A DNA stretch of 64,000 bases from CBDFKK01 sp965248815 (lineage in GTDB: Bacteria > Pseudomonadota > Alphaproteobacteria > SMXP01), in NCBI GenBank assembly GCA_965248815.1, contig CBDFKK010000007.1, positions 558,001 to 622,000 of the forward strand. Reading direction: 5' to 3'. The notes beneath the pieces were generated by a model, which saw only the letters and a program-made list of their open reading frames with translations, was not told the origin of the DNA and searched no databases. Of this stretch, positions 8,986 to 18,050 are shown in pieces (the stretch's first letter is position 1; the number at the start of each line of letters is the position of its first letter). The position numbers were made by a program, and so were the translations under genes.

Positions 8986-10091
8986 TGCTCTACAGCTTGT
9001 TGGTCCCGCTTAGCGATGAGATTCCAATCTTCAATGTGATCCGCTACATCACGTTTCGAAGCGGTGCGGCCACATTGACCGCGATGTTTGTCTGTTTCTT
9101 CTTTGGCCCCTGGATAATTCGATGGTTGAAATCGAAGCAAGGTGCAGGTCAGCCTATTCGGGAAGACGGTCCTGAAACCCACATTGTGGCGAAGCAAGGT
9201 ACGCCGACGATGGGCGGCGTAATGATCTTGTTGGGCATTTTTCTGGCCACCCTATTGTGGGGAAACTTGTCAAATCAATATGTATGGGTCGTTCTTCTGG
9301 TCACGATGAGCTTTGGTTTTGTCGGATTCATTGACGACTTTGCAAAAGTGACAAAAGGCTCAAGCTCAGGCGTGCCCGGAAGACTAAGGTTGGCGATTGA
9401 GTTTGTCTTGGCAGGTTTTGCGACTCTGTGGATCATGAGCGTGTCTGGAGCGGAAGAAGGCATGCTTGGAAAACAGGCAGCTCAACTTGCGTTGCCATTT
9501 TTGAAGGACGTCTCGATTTATCTCGGCTGGTTCTTTGTCGTATTTGCGGCGTTTGTCATCGTCGGTGCTTCGAATGCTGTCAACTTGACTGATGGATTGG
9601 ATGGCCTCGCCATTGTGCCGGTCATGATTGCCGCCGCGAGTTTCGGCATCATCTGCTACATCATCGGCAACGCTATATTTTCCGAATATCTCCAAATTAC
9701 TTTTGTTTCCGGCTCTGCGGAACTTTCCGTTTTTTGCGGTGCGCTTGTCGGCGCAGGCCTTGGATTTCTTTGGTTCAATGCTCCACCAGCCATGGTCTTC
9801 ATGGGAGATACTGGTTCTCTTTCACTGGGAGGTGCGCTGGGGGCTATCAGCGTTGCGGTGAAGCACGAAATCGTATTGGCAATCGTCGGTGGAATATTTG
9901 TGCTCGAAGCCGTTTCGGTCATGGTGCAGGTAGCTTCATTCAAAATGACCGGCAGGCGTGTCTTTCGAATGGCGCCGATCCACCATCATTACGAAAAACT
10001 CGGTTGGGCTGAACCCACCATTGTTATTCGTTTTTGGATTATCGCAGTAATTCTTGCCCTAGTCGGCTTATCGACGCTCAAGTTAAGGTAA
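8985..10091 (+). CDS. mraY: Phospho-MurNAc-pentapeptide translocase MraY
   Basis: Integral membrane enzyme that transfers phospho-MurNAc-pentapeptide to undecaprenyl phosphate, making lipid I. The 368-residue protein has about ten hydrophobic segments and the family motifs GFIDDFAKV, NLTDGLDGLA (around residues 200-209) and the histidine cluster HHHYEKLGW starting at His333. It is coupled to murF through a TAATG overlap and ends two bases before murD. Confidence 0.96.
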   Translation: MLYSLLVPLSDEIPIFNVIRYITFRSGAATLTAMFVCFFFGPWIIRWLKSKQGAGQPIREDGPETHIVAKQGTPTMGGVMILLGIFLATLLWGNLSNQYVWVVLLVTMSFGFVGFIDDFAKVTKGSSSGVPGRLRLAIEFVLAGFATLWIMSVSGAEEGMLGKQAAQLALPFLKDVSIYLGWFFVVFAAFVIVGASNAVNLTDGLDGLAIVPVMIAAASFGIICYIIGNAIFSEYLQITFVSGSAELSVFCGALVGAGLGFLWFNAPPAMVFMGDTGSLSLGGALGAISVAVKHEIVLAIVGGIFVLEAVSVMVQVASFKMTGRRVFRMAPIHHHYEKLGWAEPTIVIRFWIIAVILALVGLSTLKLR

Positions 10092-10093
10092 CA

Positions 10094-11542
10094 ATGATAC
10101 CTGCGCTATCATTCGCGGATAAGGACGTTGCCCTGTTTGGTCTTGGTCGCAGCGGGCGCTCGGCGGCGAGCGCTTTGATCGCCGGAGGGGCCCGAGTGCA
10201 TGCCTGGGACGATAGTGAAAATGCGCGTGTTGCCGCGAGCAATAACGAAATTGAACTTAGCGATCTTTACAAAGCCGATTGGTCCGTCTTTTCTGCTCTT
10301 GTGCTAAGCCCGGGTATTCCGCTTACTCACCCAAAACCACACAGCATTGTCAAGAAAGCGCAGGCCGCCGGAATTGAAATCATTGGCGACGTTGAGCTAT
10401 TTGCGCGAGAAATTGTAAAATTCAAAGACAAAGGGGGCCGCTACCAGGTCCTTGCCGTGACCGGCACGAACGGTAAATCAACGACGACCGCGTTGATTGA
10501 ACATCTATTTTCCTGTTGCGGAGTTGATGCCTACGCTGCGGGAAATATCGGAACGCCGATTCTCGATTTGCCTCAGCCGAAGAGCGGGACGACCTATGTT
10601 ATTGAAATGTCATCATTTCAAATCGATTTGACGCCGTCACTACGTCCCGATGTTGCCGTCCTTATCAATATCTCTGAAGATCATTTGGACAGACACGGCG
10701 ACATGCAGAAGTACATCGCTGCAAAGAAAGAGATTTTTGATGGCTCGGGTGAAGAGGCAATCGCTGTCGTTGGTGTTGATGATCCGTATACGCAAGAAAT
10801 ATGTACAACTATATCTTCGCGCGAAAACCGTACCGTAATCCCGATCTCTGTGGGGAAGGCGCTTGGTCGCGGCGTATATGTAATTGAAGGTGTCCTGTAT
10901 GACGGCGTCGTGCGACCTAGTTCCGAGGTAATTGATCTGAAACAAGCTGATGCGCTTCTCGGCGGGCACAATTGGCAAAACGCTGCGGCCGCCTTTGCAG
11001 CCACGCGCGATTTCGTTAGAGACCGAAAACGGCTGGGAAACGCTCTTCTTTCGTTTCCTGGTCTTGCGCATCGGCTTGAGGAGATTGCCACGAGCGGCAA
11101 TGTCAAATTCATAAACGATTCTAAAGCGACAAACGCGGAGGCGACCGCTAATGCACTCGCGGCGTTTGACCAAATTTATTGGATCTTGGGCGGCATACCC
11201 AAGGAAGGAGGCATTGATAAACTTCGCGCCTATTTCCCCCGCGTCAAGAAAGCGTATTTGATTGGTGAAGCTGCGAACGCGTTTTCAGAAACGCTCAGCG
11301 ACCAGGTTTCGCATCTGAAGTGCGACACGCTGGACGTTGCCGTTAAGGCGGCTTCAAAAGATGCGATGAGCGCAAGCAGTGAGACGGGCACGGTCTTACT
11401 GTCTCCGGCGTGCGCTTCTTTCGATCAATTTAGAAACTTTGAAGCAAGGGGAGACGCCTTTCGCGATCTTGTGAACAAGCTTGAAGGAATCCAATCGGCA
11501 GAGACGTCCTCGGATGGAGAGAACGCACATGACCGGTCTTAA
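10094..11542 (+). CDS. murD: UDP-MurNAc-L-alanine:D-glutamate ligase MurD
   Basis: Adds D-glutamate to UDP-MurNAc-L-Ala in the cytoplasm. The N-terminal substrate domain begins VALFGLGRSGRSA, the ATP loop GTNGKST starts at Gly124, and the C-terminal domain carries FINDSKATNAEAT and ILGGIPKEGG. ATG 10094 is chosen since MIPALSFADKDVALFGLG matches the family start; the open frame extends 60 bases into mraY but that part is out of frame with any homologous sequence. The product has 482 residues. Its end overlaps ftsW by 14 bases. Confidence 0.95.
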   Translation: MIPALSFADKDVALFGLGRSGRSAASALIAGGARVHAWDDSENARVAASNNEIELSDLYKADWSVFSALVLSPGIPLTHPKPHSIVKKAQAAGIEIIGDVELFAREIVKFKDKGGRYQVLAVTGTNGKSTTTALIEHLFSCCGVDAYAAGNIGTPILDLPQPKSGTTYVIEMSSFQIDLTPSLRPDVAVLINISEDHLDRHGDMQKYIAAKKEIFDGSGEEAIAVVGVDDPYTQEICTTISSRENRTVIPISVGKALGRGVYVIEGVLYDGVVRPSSEVIDLKQADALLGGHNWQNAAAAFAATRDFVRDRKRLGNALLSFPGLAHRLEEIATSGNVKFINDSKATNAEATANALAAFDQIYWILGGIPKEGGIDKLRAYFPRVKKAYLIGEAANAFSETLSDQVSHLKCDTLDVAVKAASKDAMSASSETGTVLLSPACASFDQFRNFEARGDAFRDLVNKLEGIQSAETSSDGENAHDRS

Positions 11543-12665
11543 TCGGACAGATCGATCTATCATGGCGCAGTGGTGGTGGACTATTGATCGTTGGTCAGCA
11601 GTTGCTGTCGTGTGTTTGATTTCAATCGGGGCTGTGTTGTCTTTGGCAGCAAGTCCGGCGATTGCACTCAAATACGACTACCCGACATTTCACTATGTCA
11701 ATCGAACCCTGATTTATTTGGTGCCTTCACTGCTATTGATGTTCGCCGTGTCGCTCATGACACCGAAGCAGGTGCGCCGTTTGGCCGCCATAATATTTGT
11801 CGTCGGAATAATATTGATGATTTTGACGCTCTTAGTTGGCGATGAAATTAAGGGCTCGCGTCGTTGGATAAAAATTGGAGCATTTTCGCTGCAAGCTTCG
11901 GAATTCGTGAAACCCGCCTTTGTCGTTTTGGCTGCTTGGCTGTTTGCAGAAAACAACAGAAATCCAAATATTCCAGGAAATCTGATTGGCGCGTTACTCT
12001 TCATTGTCTTTGCATATCTTTTGTTTTGCCAGCCGGATTTTGGCCAAATTCTCTTGTTGGCGTCAGTTTGGACCACAATGTTCTTCATGGCGGGGATGCC
12101 ACTTGCTTGGATCGCTACCATGGGTGCTTCAGCTTCAGTCGGCCTATATGCCGCGTATTCTTATCTTCCTCATGTGGCCAGCCGCATTGATAGATATCTT
12201 AATCCGGCCGCTGGCGATACTTATCAAATCGACAAGGCCCTGGAAGCTTTTAGGGCAGGCGGTTTTCTCGGCCGTGGTCCAGGTGAAGGCACTGTTAAGA
12301 ATTACATTCCAGATGCTCACACCGATTTCATTTTTGCTGTTGCCGCAGAAGAATTTGGACTAATTGCCTGCCTTATTATCGTCGGAATATTCTGCTTTGT
12401 CGTAGCGCGAAGTTTGATACGTGCGATGTCCGCCGATGATCACTTTGTCCAGTTGGCCGGTGGAGGCCTGGTCACAATATTTGGTTTGCAGGCCTTTGTA
12501 AATATGGGAGTGAGTTTGAGTTTGTTGCCGGCGAAAGGCATGACGCTACCTTTCGTTTCCTATGGAGGTTCATCTCTGCTCGCCATGGCGTTGGGCATAG
12601 GCATGCTGCTCGCTCTGACCCGTCGTTGGACTATTAGCTCATTGTCTGTGCAGGTGATGGCATGA
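11529..12665 (+). CDS. ftsW: Septal peptidoglycan glycosyltransferase FtsW
   Basis: SEDS-family polytopic membrane protein that polymerises lipid II at the septum with FtsI. The 378-residue product has about ten membrane spans and the conserved GSRRWIKIGAFSLQASEFVKP, the loop GPGEGTVKNYIPDAHTDFIFAVAAEE with the catalytic-type Asp, and the C-terminal LPFVSYGGSSLLAMALG. ATG 11529 is preceded by GGAGAG with eight-base spacing inside the end of murD. The stop overlaps murG (ATGATG). Confidence 0.95.
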   Translation: MTGLNRTDRSIMAQWWWTIDRWSAVAVVCLISIGAVLSLAASPAIALKYDYPTFHYVNRTLIYLVPSLLLMFAVSLMTPKQVRRLAAIIFVVGIILMILTLLVGDEIKGSRRWIKIGAFSLQASEFVKPAFVVLAAWLFAENNRNPNIPGNLIGALLFIVFAYLLFCQPDFGQILLLASVWTTMFFMAGMPLAWIATMGASASVGLYAAYSYLPHVASRIDRYLNPAAGDTYQIDKALEAFRAGGFLGRGPGEGTVKNYIPDAHTDFIFAVAAEEFGLIACLIIVGIFCFVVARSLIRAMSADDHFVQLAGGGLVTIFGLQAFVNMGVSLSLLPAKGMTLPFVSYGGSSLLAMALGIGMLLALTRRWTISSLSVQVMA

Positions 12666-13810
12666 TGCAGACCGTCGGAAGCGGCTCGTCAACAATTGTC
12701 ATTACCTCAGGTGGTACGGGAGGTCATCTCTTTTCAGCCCAAGCGCTGGCAGACGAATTGGTTGAACGGAATCATCAAATCGTATTGATTACTGACGAAC
12801 GCGGACTCAAATGGCGTAATCAGTTTCGGCGAGCCAGCTTGCACAAAACAATGTCAGGCACGACTGAGCGGCGCGGCGTCCTCAGGCGCTTGCGTGCTGT
12901 GTTTCGGCTTGCCGTTGGCACAATTCAGGCTTGGTTTTTGCTAGGAAAATATCGACCGAGGGTCGTCATTGGATTTGGCGGGTATCCAACATTGCCCACC
13001 ATGTTTGCAGCCATTATGCGAAGTCCCCTCACGTGTTTACACGAGCAAAACGGTGTCATGGGCCGGGCTAATCGACTAATTGCGTCTCGCGTCGATGCCA
13101 TCGCACTCTCTCTTGCAGACCCTACTGGTCTGGGTGACGCTCATAAGCACAAATCGGAAGTCACTGGCAATCCGGTGCGGCAGACCGTCATTGATGTGAG
13201 GGATGTTGCCTATCCGGCTATTGACAGTGACAGTCAGATTCATTTGCTCATTTTTGGTGGGAGCCAAGGTGCGCACATATTCAGTTCGCTTATTCCCGAG
13301 GCCATTTCACAGCTTTCGGAATCCTTGCAACGCCGCTTGGTAATTACTCAACAATGCCGCGGTGAGGATGAAGCCGCTATCAAGGCCGCATTTACAAAAC
13401 TGGGCATGGCCGTCGAGGTTTCGTCATTTTTTGATGATCTTCCCCGCCGCATTGCCAATTCCCATTTGGTCATCAGCCGCTCGGGCGCTTCGACCGTGTC
13501 GGAATTGGCAGTGATAGGGAGGCCGGCACTCTTAGTGCCGCTTGCGAGCGCCTTGGATGGTGATCAGGCCGCTAATGCTACTCACTTTACTAAGGCATCG
13601 GCGGGCTGGATCTGTGACGAATGCGAACTTACGGCGACGTCACTAGCCGAAACGCTGACAAAACTATTCTCTTCACCTCAAACGTTGGTGGATGCTGCAG
13701 CCTCGGCGCGCGCGCTCGGCCGGCCAAATGCCGTCGGCTCGCTTGCGGACTTGATCGAACGGTTGGCTGCAAGTTCTTCGGTCAGAAGAACGGTAATGGA
13801 GACCGCCTAA
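12662..13810 (+). CDS. murG: Lipid II synthase MurG
   Basis: Peripheral membrane GT-B glycosyltransferase that adds GlcNAc to lipid I. GGTGGH at residues 17-22 is the N-terminal substrate loop; GFGGYPTLP, HEQNGVMGRANR, FGGSQGA and the UDP-GlcNAc region SRSGASTVSELAVIGRPALLVPL are all present, with DGDQAANA before the C-terminal helix. The protein of 382 residues is of normal size. Start ATG 12662 overlaps the ftsW stop, with a second ATG directly after it. Confidence 0.95.
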   Translation: MMQTVGSGSSTIVITSGGTGGHLFSAQALADELVERNHQIVLITDERGLKWRNQFRRASLHKTMSGTTERRGVLRRLRAVFRLAVGTIQAWFLLGKYRPRVVIGFGGYPTLPTMFAAIMRSPLTCLHEQNGVMGRANRLIASRVDAIALSLADPTGLGDAHKHKSEVTGNPVRQTVIDVRDVAYPAIDSDSQIHLLIFGGSQGAHIFSSLIPEAISQLSESLQRRLVITQQCRGEDEAAIKAAFTKLGMAVEVSSFFDDLPRRIANSHLVISRSGASTVSELAVIGRPALLVPLASALDGDQAANATHFTKASAGWICDECELTATSLAETLTKLFSSPQTLVDAAASARALGRPNAVGSLADLIERLAASSSVRRTVMETA

Positions 13811-15237
13811 TGCCGACATTACCTTTCCGAATAGGTATAACGCATTTTGTCGGCATCGGTGGCATCGGCATGAGCGGTATTGCCGAGGTCATGCATATAT
13901 TCGGCTATCCGATTCAGGGCAGCGACATAAGCGATAATGCAAACGTTCGCCGTCTTAAAGGCTTGGGCATTCCAGTTTCAATTGGCCATCAATCCGAGAA
14001 TATCGGTAACGCTGAAGTCGTTGTGATGTCTTCGGCCGTGAAAGATGACAATCCCGAAGTTGTCGAGGCGCGTTCGCAGTTGATCCCAATTTTGGGCCGC
14101 GCGGAAATGCTGGCTGAGCTCATGCGTCTGAAGTGGTGCCTCGCCGTTGCAGGTACGCACGGCAAGACCACAACGACCTCCATAATTGCTGCGATGCTCG
14201 ATCTTGCGGGGTTGGATCCGACGGTTATCAATGGAGGCATCATCAACGCTTATGGTTCCAATGCCCGTTTGGGTAAAGGCGATTGGATGGTCGTTGAGGC
14301 CGATGAGTCTGACGGCACCTTTGTCAATCTGCCCGCGACCATCGGAGTTTGCACAAACTTAGACCCAGAACATCTCGACCACTACGGCGATTTCGAAACG
14401 CTCAAGCAGGCCTTTCAGACATTCATGGCACAAGTCCCGTTTTACGGTTTTGTAGTTGCCTGTTTAGATGATCCAGACGTGCAAACGATAGTTGGAAAGA
14501 TTACTGATCGGAAAATCATAACCTACGGGCTTAATCCGCAAGCGGACGTTCGAGCGTCGGAAATTTCAGTCAAAGATGATAGATCTCACTTTAACGTATC
14601 AATTAGCCAGCGTGCGCGAGGCAATGAGCGCGTTATCAAGAACTGTGAATTACCCATGTTGGGCGAGCATAATGTACGCAATGCGTTGGCCGCTATGGCC
14701 GTCGGCAATGAGATGGGTATATCCGATAGCACCGTGAAGTCGGCTCTCGCGTGGTTTGCTGGGGTTAAGCGACGATTTACTTGTACCGGTATTTGGCAGG
14801 GCGTGACAATTATTGATGACTACGGACATCATCCGACTGAAATTGCCGCTGTCCTCAAAGCGGCACGCGCCGCGACGAAGGGTAAGATCTTTGCTGTAGT
14901 TCAACCCCACCGTTATTCGCGTCTCCGAGATCTATTTGAAGAATTCTGCACCTGCTTCAATGATGCCGACACGGTCATAGTCTCTGACGTTTATGCGGCT
15001 GGTGAGGAACCGATTGACGGAATGGATCGAGACTCTCTCATACATGGTCTGCGTCAACATGGTCATAGGCATGTTATTGCGCTCAATGGACCGGAGATGC
15101 TTGCAGATATCGTGAAAGAGACGGCGAAGCCCAACGACTATGTAGTTTGCTTAGGTGCCGGAACGATTACAACTTGGGCAAACAGCTTGCCTGTCGAGTT
15201 GGCGGAACTTGCTGCCAAAGAAGGAAAAGCGTCTTGA
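13810..15237 (+). CDS. murC: UDP-N-acetylmuramate:L-alanine ligase MurC
   Basis: First Mur ligase, which adds L-alanine to UDP-MurNAc. The Rossmann-type start HFVGIGGIGMSGIAEVM, the ATP loop GTHGKTTTT beginning at Gly115, EADESDGTF and the C-terminal DDYGHHPTEI and QPHRYSR are intact. ATG 13810 shares its A with the murG stop TAA and has GGAG at 13798-13801. An upstream extension of the same frame inside murG is not homologous. The product has 475 residues. Confidence 0.95.
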   Translation: MPTLPFRIGITHFVGIGGIGMSGIAEVMHIFGYPIQGSDISDNANVRRLKGLGIPVSIGHQSENIGNAEVVVMSSAVKDDNPEVVEARSQLIPILGRAEMLAELMRLKWCLAVAGTHGKTTTTSIIAAMLDLAGLDPTVINGGIINAYGSNARLGKGDWMVVEADESDGTFVNLPATIGVCTNLDPEHLDHYGDFETLKQAFQTFMAQVPFYGFVVACLDDPDVQTIVGKITDRKIITYGLNPQADVRASEISVKDDRSHFNVSISQRARGNERVIKNCELPMLGEHNVRNALAAMAVGNEMGISDSTVKSALAWFAGVKRRFTCTGIWQGVTIIDDYGHHPTEIAAVLKAARAATKGKIFAVVQPHRYSRLRDLFEEFCTCFNDADTVIVSDVYAAGEEPIDGMDRDSLIHGLRQHGHRHVIALNGPEMLADIVKETAKPNDYVVCLGAGTITTWANSLPVELAELAAKEGKAS

Positions 15238-16196
15238 TGACTGCGCACGACCATCGGTCAGATATCATGGCGCGCTTGCCGGCGGTGCGTGGCCGATTGC
15301 AAGAACATGTTGCAATGTCAAAACTTACTTGGTTTCGTGTCGGCGGCGAGGCCGAGATCTTGTTTTCTCCGGCCGATCCCCAAGATCTTTCCGATTTTCT
15401 TGCACAACTTCCGACTGAGATTCCGGTCACGGTCGTGGGCATCGGATCCAATCTGCTTGTACGCGATGGGGGCATTGAAGGCGTCGTTATTAGACTGGGT
15501 AGCGGATTTAATGAGGTTGAAGCGGTTGAAGGATACAAGGTGCGAGCAGGTGCTGCAGCGCCCGACGTTTTTGTGGCTAAGCGAGCGCTTCGATCGTCTC
15601 TGACGGGGCTTGAATTCATGCGCGGTATTCCCGGCAGTGTCGGCGGCGCTCTACGAATGAATGCAGGTGCCTATGGCACCGAAATCAAAGATGTATTGAT
15701 CGAGTCGACCGCCTTCGATCGGCGGGGTCGCACCCATAAATTACCCCTTGATCAAATGGGCTTGTCATATCGGCATTCGCAAGTCCCGCAAGACTTCATT
15801 CTTGTTGAAGCATTCTTTCAGGCCCGGCCAGGAAATCCCGATGAGATCGACGCGATGATGAATCAAGTAACTTCGGCGCGAGAATCGACCCAGCCGATTC
15901 GCAGTCGCACAGGCGGCAGTACGTTTAAGAATCCAGATCCCGACATGTCAGAAGGGCGTAGCGCTTGGCAGCTCATCGACCAGGCCGGCTGTCGAGGATT
16001 GATCGTTGGAGACGCCCAAGTTTCGGAGCAACACTGCAACTTTCTAATCAATCGAGGCAAGGCGACGGCGGCGGATTTAGAAAAACTTGGCGAAACGGTG
16101 CGTTCAGAGGTTGAAAAAAGTACGGGAATCACGCTTGAATGGGAGATTCGGCGAATCGGTCGGCCGCTGAACGGGAGGGCGGCTCGCCATGGCTGA
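15237..16196 (+). CDS. murB: UDP-N-acetylenolpyruvoylglucosamine reductase MurB
   Basis: FAD enzyme that reduces the enolpyruvyl group with NADPH to give UDP-MurNAc. The FAD-binding segment reads VVGIGSNLLVRDGGIEGVVI, followed by GIPGSVGGALRMNAGAYG and YRHSQVP. The proton-donating serine is Ser228 in GGSTFKNP, and WEIRRIG near the C terminus holds the second catalytic acid, a type I arrangement without the extra loop's Tyr. ATG 15237 overlaps the murC stop (TGATG). The product has 319 residues. Confidence 0.95.
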   Translation: MTAHDHRSDIMARLPAVRGRLQEHVAMSKLTWFRVGGEAEILFSPADPQDLSDFLAQLPTEIPVTVVGIGSNLLVRDGGIEGVVIRLGSGFNEVEAVEGYKVRAGAAAPDVFVAKRALRSSLTGLEFMRGIPGSVGGALRMNAGAYGTEIKDVLIESTAFDRRGRTHKLPLDQMGLSYRHSQVPQDFILVEAFFQARPGNPDEIDAMMNQVTSARESTQPIRSRTGGSTFKNPDPDMSEGRSAWQLIDQAGCRGLIVGDAQVSEQHCNFLINRGKATAADLEKLGETVRSEVEKSTGITLEWEIRRIGRPLNGRAARHG

Positions 16197-17124
16197 ATCG
16201 AGTACCGGACGTCACGTCGCCGTCCTCATGGGCGGCTGGTCGGCAGAGAGGGATGTGAGTCTCGTGACGGGCCGGGAATGTGCAAAAGCATTAGTGCAAA
16301 AAGGTTATCGCGTGACGGAGATCGATGTCACACGCGACCTCGCCCGGATTCTGGCGGAACTAAAACCGGACGTTGCATTCAATGCGCTTCATGGCCCTTG
16401 GGGGGAGGACGGAAAAATACAAGGCGTATTGGAACTACTGGAAATTCCCTATACGCATTCGGGAGTGCTTGCTTCGGCGCTCGCGATGGATAAGCCGCGT
16501 GCAATTTCCGTTTTTGGCGCTGCCAAATTGCCGTGTGAGAAGAGTCTAGTGGTCGACCGCCACGAAGCCGCGCGTGCCCACCAATTGGACCCACCTTACG
16601 TAATAAAGCCGATCGCTGATGGCTCCAGTTTTGGCGTACACATTGTGCCCAAAGGTGCCAATAGGCCGCCGGCCGAATTGGTCTCAGATGACTGGTCATA
16701 TGGTGAGGACGTCATGGTCGAGAAATATGTGCCCGGCCGGGAGCTCACGGTGGTGGTACTGGGAGACCGCGCACTTGGTGTAACCGAAATTATTTCGGAG
16801 ACAGAATTCTATGACTACGAGGCGAAATATGCAGATGGTGGTTCAAGGCACGAATTGCCCGCAAAAATCTCTGAAGACGCAACAGAGCGGGCAAAAGATT
16901 TTGCCCTCAAAGCTCATGATGTATTGGGTTGCCGCGGCGTAACCCGCAGCGATTTTAGATATGACGATACAAAAGGTGAGCCCGGTCGCTTGGTGCTTCT
17001 GGAAATCAACACCCAGCCGGGCATGACTCCTACTTCACTTGTTCCAGAGCAGGCCGCCTATGCCAGTTATTCCTTTGGTGATTTGGTGAGTTGGATTGTG
17101 GAGGATGCGTCATGCGATCGATAG
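16189..17124 (+). CDS. ddl: D-alanine:D-alanine ligase
   Basis: ATP-grasp enzyme that makes the D-Ala-D-Ala dipeptide for MurF. Conserved elements are GGWSAERDVSL near residue 15, NALHGPWGEDGKIQGVLELLEIPYTHSGVLASALAMDK near 65-100, the ATP-grasp lysine region YVIKPIADGSSFGV, and EINTQPGMTPTSLVP near the end. At 311 residues it is of the DdlB size common in dcw clusters. Its start overlaps the end of murB by 8 bases. Confidence 0.95.
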   Translation: MAESSTGRHVAVLMGGWSAERDVSLVTGRECAKALVQKGYRVTEIDVTRDLARILAELKPDVAFNALHGPWGEDGKIQGVLELLEIPYTHSGVLASALAMDKPRAISVFGAAKLPCEKSLVVDRHEAARAHQLDPPYVIKPIADGSSFGVHIVPKGANRPPAELVSDDWSYGEDVMVEKYVPGRELTVVVLGDRALGVTEIISETEFYDYEAKYADGGSRHELPAKISEDATERAKDFALKAHDVLGCRGVTRSDFRYDDTKGEPGRLVLLEINTQPGMTPTSLVPEQAAYASYSFGDLVSWIVEDASCDR

Positions 17125-18050
17125 GAAAACAAACGGTAAGACGCCGCCGTAGCCGTAAACGAATGAGATTTAGCGGCTTGAGCCAGCCGTTTAGAAGAAA
17201 GAAGCCCTACAAGACATCTCCCAAGTCTTTTCTGAAATGGTGGCATGACAAGAAACGATCTATTCGTTACGCAAGGCAGCAATTCAAACCTTACGCAATT
17301 GTCACGGCGGCTTGCGCATCGCTCCTTGTCGTTGCGATCCTTTGGGCTAGCGGCGTATTTGGTCAATTCAAAGAAGTTTTGTCTGAGTCCTCGGGGGATC
17401 TGTTCGTTCAGGTTGGCTTTTCGGTTCAGCATGTCAGCGTGACAGGCCGAAACTACACTTCCAAAGAAGGTCTACATGAGGCCCTGAGCGTTTCACGGGG
17501 CGACTCGCTCTTCGATGTTGATATCATTGGCGCACGTCGCCGTATAGAAGCTCTCGATTGGGTCGATAAGGCCCGCGTCATGCGATTCTGGCCTGGATCT
17601 TTGCAAATCGAGATTGTTGAGCGACGTCCGGCTGCAATCTGGCAACTGAACGGGGAGCTTGCGCTGGTTGATCGAGACGGCGAAATCATTTCATCAGACC
17701 ATCTTGACGATTTTGCAAATCTGCCTCATGTCGTCGGCAAAGGGGCGGCTCAAGAAGCGACTGGTCTTATAGATCTTTTGGACCGCTATCCAGTTATTCG
17801 CTCGCGCGTTCGGGCAGCGGTGCGAGTTTCAGGCCGCCGTTGGAACCTTAGACTGGATAACGGTATGGACGTTAAGCTCCCGGACTACCAAGAAGATGAA
17901 GCATTGCGACGCCTGCTAATTCTAGACGATAGGCATCGTCTACTTGCTCGAGACATTGCGGCAATCGATTTGAGAATGCCGGATCGCATGTTTATCAGTT
18001 TGAGATCTAATGAGGTGGTGCGTCTCAACGTGCCAGGTTTGGATACATAA
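17112..18050 (+). CDS. ftsQ: Cell division protein FtsQ
   Basis: Bitopic divisome protein that links early and late division proteins via FtsB and FtsL. The cytoplasmic N terminus is long and very basic (residues 1-59, many Arg and Lys), one transmembrane helix spans about 62-80, and a POTRA domain follows (VQHVSVTGRNYTSKEGLHEALSV) with the FtsQ signature WVDKARVMRFWPGSLQIEIVERRPAAIW. ATG 17112 has GGAGG at 17099-17103 with eight-base spacing. It overlaps ddl by 13 bases and abuts ftsA by a shared base. Confidence 0.93.
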   Translation: MRSIGKQTVRRRRSRKRMRFSGLSQPFRRKKPYKTSPKSFLKWWHDKKRSIRYARQQFKPYAIVTAACASLLVVAILWASGVFGQFKEVLSESSGDLFVQVGFSVQHVSVTGRNYTSKEGLHEALSVSRGDSLFDVDIIGARRRIEALDWVDKARVMRFWPGSLQIEIVERRPAAIWQLNGELALVDRDGEIISSDHLDDFANLPHVVGKGAAQEATGLIDLLDRYPVIRSRVRAAVRVSGRRWNLRLDNGMDVKLPDYQEDEALRRLLILDDRHRLLARDIAAIDLRMPDRMFISLRSNEVVRLNVPGLDT